Shown: positions 34,855 through 40,914 of the stretch, one piece after another
How the letters are laid out: the number at the start of each line of letters is the position of its first letter
Position numbering within the stretch: the first letter of the stretch is position 1
From: VFZP01 sp043755595
GTDB taxonomy: Bacteria; Acidobacteriota; Terriglobia; Bryobacterales; Bryobacteraceae
Length of the DNA stretch: 40,914 nt
Assembly (NCBI GenBank): GCA_043755595.1
Contig: JAYUSQ010000228.1
Coordinates: 1-40,914, forward strand
Direction of reading: 5' to 3'
Program-made: the position numbers and the translations under genes
Notes under the pieces: generated by a model
The model's database searches: none
What the model was told of the DNA's origin: nothing
What the model saw: the letters and a program-made list of their open reading frames with translations, nothing else

Positions 34855-34958
34855 AGCGTTTTCATGCTTTCCGTAGACTTCCGCTCGCTTACGCGCACGG
34901 CTCAGAACCGAGCCGCGACCGCAAGGGAGTGGTCTACACCAACACTGAAAATGCCCTA
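34852..34958. repeat. 107-bp imperfect palindrome between convergent genes (REP/MITE-like)
   Basis: The ends are TAGAGCGTTTTCA and, inverted, TAGGGCATTTTCA (11 of 13 identical). GTAGAC at 34873-34878 mirrors GTCTAC at 34932-34937. The centre is a perfect hairpin, CGGCTC-AGAACC-GAGCCG (34898-34915). Each end supplies the TAG stop of the flanking gene: 34852-34854 for the oxidoreductase and 34958-34956 for DinB. It could act as a bidirectional terminator. From memory, related GC-rich 'actccctt.cggtcgcggctc' palindromes recur in acidobacterial genomes; that needs a search. Confidence 0.7.
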
Positions 34959-35465
34959 GGACTTCTCGTCAGCCGAAGGTCCGTAGATCGCGGGCACCGA
35001 AACGTCCATTAATCGCAGGTAGACCGACAACTGGCCGCGATGATGCACGATGTGGTTCATGACCATTCCGCGGAGGCAAGCGACGCGGGGCATCGACATC
35101 AGGGTTTGACCGGCGGACTTGAGCGTCCACATGTTCATCCACGCCGAGTCGTCGGTCGCGGCGGTGAGCGCCTCTTTGACCGATGCAAAATTCGCGTCCA
35201 GCCTGGCGACGATTTCGGCAACCGACTTGCCATCGAACGCTTCCCACTTTGTGCCGCCCACCTGGGCCAGATCGAGTTCGTCGACCTTGATGGTGGCGTC
35301 ACCCCACGAATACATCTCCGCGATGTGGCTGGCAAGTTTACCCGCCGTCATCGATTTTTCGTGTGGCTTCCAGCCGAGCTTGTCGTCCGGGATCCGGAGA
35401 ATCATCTTGCGCGTCGTCGAGACTTCGTGATCCAGTTCACCGAGGAATGATTAATTGATGGGCAT
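34956..35465 (-). pseudogene. DinB-family protein with nonsense codon near the start
   Basis: The frame starting ATG 35465 reads MPIN, then TAA (35453-35451), then SFLGELDHEVSTTRKM and on through an intact DinB domain to TAG at 34958-34956. The part after the stop is the normal family N-terminus, and a single base change (e.g. CAA to TAA) would explain it. A product could still start at ATG 35405 (149 aa) but would lack the first helix. The three likely metal-binding His are kept (ASHIAEMY; MVMNHIVHHRGQL). DinB/YfiT-like proteins are four-helix-bundle metal-dependent enzymes, some of them thiol transferases. Function here unknown. Confidence 0.75.
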
Positions 35466-35495
35466 ACCATCGAAATTATGGCACGCCTGGCAAAG

Positions 35496-36923
35496 CTAAG
35501 CGACAGCTCCCCGAATCACCTCACCGCCCGTGTCGGTCAGCCGCATGTTGCGCCCGGCGTGATAGTGCATGAGCCGCATATCGCTTAGCCCCATCAAATG
35601 CAGAATGGTCGCGTGTACATCGCGCATGCGATAAATTTGGTCCACCGCTTTCCAGCCAAGATCGTCGGTCGCTCCCACCGCGACGCCGGGCTTGGCTCCA
35701 CCGCCGGCGAAAAACATCGTCATCGCCTTGGTGTTGTGATCGCGCCCCGCCTTGTCGCGCAAGTCCGACGGGTGATCCGGAGTTCGGCCAAACTCACCCA
35801 TCCAGACAATCAGCGTCGAATCGAACAGGCCTCGTTGCTTGAGGTCCTTAATCAATCCCGCAATCGGCAGATCGACCTCTTTGGCGTTTTTCGCGTGCCC
35901 CTTCAAGATCTCCGTATGGCTGTCCCACGACTGGCTGGGCGTATAAAGCTGAACGAACCGGGTGCCCTTCTCCACCAACTGCCGCGCCATCAGGCAACGC
36001 GTCCCGAACGATCGCGTGGTCTCCTCGCCAATCCCGTACATCGCCTTGGTGGCTTCGCTTTCCTTGGCCAGATTCAGAACTCCCGGCACTTCCGCCTGCA
36101 TGCGATAGGCGAGTTCATAGGCATCGATGCGGCCCTGCAAATCCGGGTTCGTGAAGTTGCCTTCCAGGTACGAGTGATTGTAGGCGCGCAACAGCGCCAT
36201 CTGATCCTGCATGTCGCGCTGGCTCAGTCCGCCGGCGGGCTGCAGATCGCCGATGGGATCGCCCTTCCACTGCATCATGGTGCCCTGGTAGCTGGCCGGA
36301 AGAAATCCCGCGCCCCATTGCTGCGTGCCGCTGAAGGGCAGGGCGCGATAGTCCGGCAGCACGACAAACCCAGGGAGATTCTGATTTTCCGTACCCAGCC
36401 CGTAGGTGACCCAGGAACCCACCGATGGGCGGCCGGGCAACACGAGGCCGGTGTTCATCAGAAAAGTCGCCGCCGGATGGTTGCCGTTCTCGCCGGTGAT
36501 GGTCTTCACGAACGCGATGTCGTCGACGCAAGTCGCAAGATGCGGAAACAACTCCGAGACGTCCATGCCGCACTGGCCGTACTTGGCGAACTTCCAAGGG
36601 CTCTTGAGAATCAGCCTGGGCTTGGCGTATAGATCCGGCTGGTCGGTCCGCTTCTCATTGGTCCAATCGAGCGTGGTGTTATCGAACTTCTCCAGCGCGG
36701 GCTTCGGATCGAACGTATCCATCTGCGCCACGCCTCCCAGCATCGTCAAAAAAATGCAGGACTTGGCTTTGGCCGAATGATGCGGCGCCCTGGGCGCCAA
36801 GGGGTTCGAAGACGTGATGGCGGCTGTCCCGATGCTGGAGTTCAGCAGATCCATCAGCGCCAAGCCCCCGGCGCCAACGAGGCTTTGATACAGAAAATTC
36901 CGGCGGTTCCATTCGCGATTCAT
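35496..36923 (-). CDS. DUF1501 domain-containing protein
   Basis: 475 aa. N-terminus NREWNRRNFLYQSLVGAGGL resembles a twin-arginine-type signal. The DUF1501 (alkaline-phosphatase-superfamily-like) body shows KSCIFLTMLGGVAQMDTFDP, FPHLATCVDDIAFVKTITGE, NHPAATFLMNTG, RPSVGSWVTYGLG, and C-terminal MGEFGRTP and GRDHNTKAMTMFFAGGG. It starts 6 bp after the PSD1 gene's stop codon, the usual partnership in Planctomycetes, Verrucomicrobia and Acidobacteriota. DUF1501 proteins are predicted exported hydrolases possibly acting on sulfated or phosphorylated substrates; the reaction is unproven. Confidence 0.93.
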   Translation of the reverse strand: MNREWNRRNFLYQSLVGAGGLALMDLLNSSIGTAAITSSNPLAPRAPHHSAKAKSCIFLTMLGGVAQMDTFDPKPALEKFDNTTLDWTNEKRTDQPDLYAKPRLILKSPWKFAKYGQCGMDVSELFPHLATCVDDIAFVKTITGENGNHPAATFLMNTGLVLPGRPSVGSWVTYGLGTENQNLPGFVVLPDYRALPFSGTQQWGAGFLPASYQGTMMQWKGDPIGDLQPAGGLSQRDMQDQMALLRAYNHSYLEGNFTNPDLQGRIDAYELAYRMQAEVPGVLNLAKESEATKAMYGIGEETTRSFGTRCLMARQLVEKGTRFVQLYTPSQSWDSHTEILKGHAKNAKEVDLPIAGLIKDLKQRGLFDSTLIVWMGEFGRTPDHPSDLRDKAGRDHNTKAMTMFFAGGGAKPGVAVGATDDLGWKAVDQIYRMRDVHATILHLMGLSDMRLMHYHAGRNMRLTDTGGEVIRGAVA

Positions 36924-36929
36924 GCGTGC

Positions 36930-39386
36930 TTACTCCAGATAAAGAAACTCGTTCAGGTTAAAAATCACCGTCGCCAGCCGCGATAGCGCTTCCACGGGTT
37001 GACGGCCATTGTACAGTTCGCGCGCCATCTGCACTTCCGCCGCCGCAGGCTCCCGCAGCAACGCTAGCGAAAAAGCTTTGTGGATCTGGCGCGACGGATC
37101 CGGCCCGGCCAACTCAATCAGGCGCGAGGCGAAGCGCTTGGACTCAGTTGCCGTCAGCTCTCCGTTCAACAGCGTGAGCGCTTGCGGGGCCACGGTCGTA
37201 ACGCTGCGCCGGGCGCAAGTCTCGCTCATGTTCGCCGCGTCGAATACTTCCATCAGCGGCATGGCGAGCGACCTGCGTTGAAAGGCGTAGATCGACCGGC
37301 GCAACTGGGCTTTCTCATCCGACGGATACCATTTGAACATTTGGAAGCCCTGGGCAATCTCGTCCTTCACGTAGAAGAACATTCCAGGGCCGCCCGCTTC
37401 GCGATTCAACCCGCCACTAAGCGCCAGGATCGAATCGCGCAAGGCTTCGGACTCGATCCGCACCCAGTTCATGCGCGACAGCAGCCGGTTGTCCGGATCG
37501 CTCCCCGCGATTTTCGCAGCGTCCGGATGCCGCGTGGACTGGCGATATGTATTGGAGGTGAGCATGAGCCGATGCATCGCCTTGACGCTCCACTTTTCTT
37601 CGACAAATTTGCCTGCCAGCCAGTCCAGCAGTTCCGGGTGAGACGGACGGTCTCCGTTCAAGCCGAAATCGGATGGCGTGCGCACAATCCCTTCGCCAAA
37701 ATGATGCTGCCAGATCCTGTTCACCATCACACGCGCTGTGAGCGGGTTCGCCGGGCTGGCAATCCATTCAGCCAAAGCGCGCCGGCGTCCGGAACGGTAT
37801 CGCCCCACGAACGGAATCTTCGCAGGCTCACTATTGCCGGTGATGCGTTTTAGAAAGCCTGGCTCGACCACTTCGCCTTTGCCCGTGCGCTCTCCTCCGG
37901 CCAGCACATGGGTCGGTTCAATCTCGAGGACAGCGGGCGGCGCAACCTCGTTGACGCTGTAGGCGATCGGCTGGTAGCGCGCCATTTCCAGATTGATCTT
38001 CTGAATCCGCTCCTGGGCATCCTTGTGGGTCTTTCGCTCCTCCGCCGTGAAAACAGGATTGTCTTTGTCACCCAGCGCGCGCTGCAGGTTGTCCGCTTCC
38101 GGCTTCTTCCCATCGGCGCTCCTGCCGGCGGCGGCCGAAGTCAGCTTGGCGCGGAGCTCCTTTTCCAAGCCTTGCAGTTGCTGGTCGGCGGTTTCGAGAT
38201 CGTCTTCGTAACGGCGCAACAGTTTGCGCAGCGCGAGCCGGCCTTCGACTTCGAGAAACGGTGCGGGACGTTCGTCGATTCGTGTAGAGGCAAAAAACGC
38301 CTGCATACGGTAGAAGTCTTTCTGCGGAATCGGATCGTACTTGTGATCGTGGCAGCGTGCACACCCGACAGTCAGGCCAAGAAAAACCTGCGTCGTCGTG
38401 CCAGCCATCTCGTTCAGCCAATCCAGGCGAAGCTGTGCGTCGAAGTTGGCATCGCGCTCAAATGGTCCCATGCGCAGGAATCCGAGAGCGAGCAGCCCCT
38501 CGTTTTCCGCCCGCGGTCCCCGAGCGGCGGCCGCGGCGGCTGGACGGCGGTCCATTTCGTCGCCCGCCAGTTGCTCCTGGATGAATTCGTCGTAGGGCTT
38601 GTCACGATTGAAAGCCCGGATCACGTAATCGCGATACCGCCAAGCCGTGGGCCGTTCGCCGTCGATGGCGAATCCGTCGCTTTCGGCAAACCGCGCCAGG
38701 TCCAGCCAATGGCGCGCCCAACGCTCTCCGTAACGGCGATCCTCCAGCAGTTTGTCGACTAGCTTTTCATACGCATCCTGGGCCGGGTCGTTGAGAAAAG
38801 CGTTGGCCTCGTCCTCTGTGGGTGGAAATCCAACGAGATCGAAATAGACTCGCCTCATCAGCGCGCGTTTGGCAGCCGCGGGAGCCGGTGAGAAGCCTTT
38901 CTCATCGAGCTTGGAGAGTACGAAAGCGTCGATAGGATTTCTGACCCAGGCGGAATTCCCGGCGGACGGAATCTTCGGCGTGGCAGGCGACGAGAATACC
39001 CAGGCAGCGTGGTCATTCGCGCCCGGCGCCGGCGGGCCGGCCGGTTTCATCGAATCGATCGCGGCCGCCAACATAGTGACAACGCCATCCGCCAGCGGCT
39101 TGCCGCCCATCGGCATCCGTGGATTCCGCTCGCCGCGGATGAATTGCATGAGCAGGCTGTGGCTCGATTGTCCGGGACGAATCGCTGCGCCCCGTTTGCC
39201 GCCCTTGAGCAGATCGGCCAAGCTCGCGACCGACAACCCCGCTTGCGCTTGCGATCCGAAGTGGCATCCGGCGCAATTCGCCTTCAGAGCCGGCTCAATC
39301 TTCTCCCGAAAAATATCCCGCTCGTCCCCCGCCGCCGGGAAAACGAGAGCTATAAACAGTGAAGCTAGTATTCCGATCCGAACCAT
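36930..39386 (-). CDS. PSD1-type protein: cytochrome c-like, DUF1549 and DUF1553 domains
   Basis: 818 aa from ATG 39386, chosen because GGAGGA lies 5 nt upstream and the product begins with a signal peptide (MVRIGILASLFIALVFPAAG); an upstream start at 39434 lacks both. Residues ~25-120 form a Planctomycete-type cytochrome c domain with heme site CAGCH (ALKANCAGCHFG) and a distal MPMGGKPL Met. DUF1549 follows (NPIDAFVLSKLDEKGFSPAP, RVYFDLVGFPPT, YGERWARHWLDLARFAESDG), with a CARCHDHKYDPI motif and a coiled-coil linker (ADQQLQGLEKELRAKL). The C-terminal DUF1553 has NPLTARVMVNRIWQHHFGEG and LLDWLAGKFVEEKWSVKAMH. Exported, heme-binding, function unproven; operon with DUF1501. Confidence 0.93.
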   Translation of the reverse strand: MVRIGILASLFIALVFPAAGDERDIFREKIEPALKANCAGCHFGSQAQAGLSVASLADLLKGGKRGAAIRPGQSSHSLLMQFIRGERNPRMPMGGKPLADGVVTMLAAAIDSMKPAGPPAPGANDHAAWVFSSPATPKIPSAGNSAWVRNPIDAFVLSKLDEKGFSPAPAAAKRALMRRVYFDLVGFPPTEDEANAFLNDPAQDAYEKLVDKLLEDRRYGERWARHWLDLARFAESDGFAIDGERPTAWRYRDYVIRAFNRDKPYDEFIQEQLAGDEMDRRPAAAAAARGPRAENEGLLALGFLRMGPFERDANFDAQLRLDWLNEMAGTTTQVFLGLTVGCARCHDHKYDPIPQKDFYRMQAFFASTRIDERPAPFLEVEGRLALRKLLRRYEDDLETADQQLQGLEKELRAKLTSAAAGRSADGKKPEADNLQRALGDKDNPVFTAEERKTHKDAQERIQKINLEMARYQPIAYSVNEVAPPAVLEIEPTHVLAGGERTGKGEVVEPGFLKRITGNSEPAKIPFVGRYRSGRRRALAEWIASPANPLTARVMVNRIWQHHFGEGIVRTPSDFGLNGDRPSHPELLDWLAGKFVEEKWSVKAMHRLMLTSNTYRQSTRHPDAAKIAGSDPDNRLLSRMNWVRIESEALRDSILALSGGLNREAGGPGMFFYVKDEIAQGFQMFKWYPSDEKAQLRRSIYAFQRRSLAMPLMEVFDAANMSETCARRSVTTVAPQALTLLNGELTATESKRFASRLIELAGPDPSRQIHKAFSLALLREPAAAEVQMARELYNGRQPVEALSRLATVIFNLNEFLYLE

Positions 39387-39481
39387 CGGTCCTCCGAGTC
39401 GAGTTAGCGCAAAAGCCCAACCGATACGCAGCAAGGGCTGTAGAAATCATACGCTGAACCGCGAGCGCGGTGTGGGATCTC

Positions 39482-40823
39482 TCAATCGCGAAGAGCGGCG
39501 GCCGGATCGATACGCGCGGCTCGAAGCGCCGGCATGGTGCAAGCGGCGAGTGCGATCGCCGCGACCACCGCAGCCATCGCCGCATAGGTAAACGGATCGG
39601 CCGGCTTGACCTCAAACAGCAGCGTCTCCAGATAACGCGCCGACGCCGCCGCCCCTGCCAAACCTGCAACGATGCCGAAGACCACCGGTTTCATACCTTG
39701 CGCAATGGCGACCCGAAGAATGTCGCGCGGTTGCGCTCCGAGCGCCACTCGCAGACCCATCTCCGCGGTTCGCCGGTTTAGCCAATACGAGAGCACGCCA
39801 TAAACGCCCGCCACCGCCAGCAGCAACGCGAGCGCGGAGAACAAACCAGGCAGCATCGTCTGCAGACGGCGCGGGGCAACCGACTGGCCGATCATATCTT
39901 CCATCGTGCTTGGATCATAGAAAGGCAACACCGGATTGACTTCGGATAGGAGAGAGCGAAACGCAGGCACGCCCTGCATCGGCGCGTTGGCTGTCTGAAC
40001 CACGACTTCCCACGACTGGCGGCCTTGACGTGACGCCGGAAGATAGATCACCGGATTCGGCTCGCGCTCAAGATCGCGCTCACGCATATCCGCTACGACT
40101 CCGACAATGCGCGCGGGGCTTGTTGCTTTGGTCTTTCCAAAGAGTCAACGGCCGGCCAATCGGATCCTGTCCCGGATAAAGCATCTCCGCCACCCGGCGG
40201 CTGATCACCACCGGGCTGTCTTTTCTGGGGTTCGCTTCCTCTTCCGGGAGAAACGTACGTCCAGCGACGAATCGAATGCCGAGCGTTTTGAAATAGCCGG
40301 CCGAGGCAAGACGCCAACTGGCCCACGGAACCTCTCCGCCCGGCCGCTCAACGCCAGGAGCGCCGAAACCCATACCAGTGTCGCCGGATAGAAAAGGCCG
40401 CGAGCTCACCGCAGCCGCTGACTTGACATAAGGCAGCTTTCGCAGCCGATCCAGGTACGCAGTGGTGGTTTGCCATTGCACCTGCTCCGGCATCCCACCG
40501 GGAAGACCGACCGAGAAGAACACGCGCTGATGCATCTCAAAACCGCGCTCCACGCGGTTGACCTGAGCGAAGCTGCGGATGAGAAGCCCCGCGCCGATCA
40601 GCAGCACCAGAGAGAGCGCCACTTCGCCCGCCACCAGCAGATCGCGCAGGCGAGCTTGCGCCCGGCTGCCGCCCGCCTGATTCCGGTCCGATTCAGGGAG
40701 GGCCGAGCCGAAGGCGATCGACGGCGCTTGCAAAGCCGGCGCGAGTCCGGCGAGCAAGCCAGTGGCGAGTGTGACGAAGAAGGTGAAGGCCAGGACATAG
40801 CCGTTGAGCTCGACCTCCGCCAA
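39482..40823 (-). pseudogene. ADOP-type FtsX permease fragment: 5'-truncated and frameshifted
   Basis: The fragment starts in mid-protein: VELNGYVLAFTFFVTLATGL corresponds to the end of the first FtsX domain of ~800-residue acidobacterial ADOP permeases. RARLRDLLVAGEVALSLVLL-like sequence (QARLRDLLVAGEVALSL) and a MacB periplasmic core follow. The second FtsX domain has LLLAVAGVYGVLSYWLNRRT, EMGLRVALGAQPRDILR and ends PALRAARIDPAAALRD. Near 40133 an extra T shifts the frame: removing it joins RPLTLGKTKATSPARIVGVV to ADMRERDLEREP (1342 nt becomes 447 codons). Homology stops at ~40823, at AT-rich DNA. Such permeases act in the inner membrane; this copy is unlikely to work. Confidence 0.85.
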
Positions 40824-40914
40824 CCTAGTACTACTGTGTTATAAAAAAACAATTTGATGTAGAATTGTTTTGTGGGATCACGCTTGTCTTCGCCAGGCCC
40901 GCAACTAAGGCGCT
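40824..40914. other. AT-rich junction with hairpin at the right edge
   Basis: Directly beside the truncated permease, base composition shifts to AT. AAAACAATT (40846-40854) and AATTGTTTT (40863-40871) form a perfect 9-bp inverted repeat with an 8-nt loop. The position at a gene break suggests the end of an insertion element or a deletion joint, but no transposase is visible before the window ends. Confidence 0.35.

Noticed and set aside
35598..36632. 344-residue plus-strand open frame
   Set aside because: Antisense to the well-supported DUF1501 gene and without motifs.

Overview
The window looks like the origin-proximal part of the chromosome of an Acidobacteriota bacterium, most likely close to Solibacter/Bryobacter. 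The pointers are a stand-alone TIGR03437-type secreted protein (a domain abundant in Solibacter), Oar-like TonB receptors with a carboxypeptidase-regulatory N-terminus, subtilisin plus BACON repeats, an ADOP-type FtsX permease, a TIGR02999-like sigma factor beside a Ser/Thr kinase with TPRs, and a DUF1501/PSD1 pair. This is inference from gene content; no rRNA or other taxonomic marker is present.

Layout. 1-5.9 kb: a secreted subtilisin (cut by the left edge) divergent from an Oar-like TonB-receptor protein. 6.0-7.3 kb: tyrS. 7.2-17.1 kb: a minus-strand block that reads as a phosphate-scavenging locus. It holds, in transcription order, a TIGR03437 protein, a TonB receptor, a secreted beta-helix-like protein, a strong terminator, a PhoB/OmpR-type response regulator, a secreted hypothetical protein, a large alkaline phosphatase and a small secreted protein. 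Pho-box-like phased direct repeats lie upstream of both transcription units, and no histidine kinase is nearby.

17.1-23.05 kb is a zone of broken genes: a multiply shifted PEP-CTERM gene, a di-heme cytochrome with a one-base insertion, an SDR missing its C-terminus, and an ECF sigma factor and Ser/Thr kinase each with one-base deletions. The genes on both sides are intact. 23.1-29.6 kb is the replication/segregation core: dnaA with DnaA-box-like sites upstream, tRNA-Gly(GCC), a small membrane coiled-coil protein, a nitroreductase, fhs, parB, parA and two parS sites. dnaN is not next to dnaA.

29.6-31.5 kb has no convincing gene, but it carries a 36-bp perfect copy of an internal parA segment and a pair of 37-bp repeats. 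31.5-34.9 kb is a plus-strand run: GT87-like membrane protein, YihY-like membrane protein, Tat-exported Gfo/Idh/MocA oxidoreductase. A 107-bp imperfect palindrome follows, supplying the stop codons of the two genes flanking it. 35.0-41 kb, on the minus strand, holds a DinB gene with an early nonsense codon, a PSD1/DUF1501 pair, and a truncated, frameshifted ADOP permease.

The most notable items are the phased Pho-box-like repeats controlling the TIGR03437-TonB-beta-helix operon, the displaced inverted parA segment beside parS, and the palindromic element between convergent genes.
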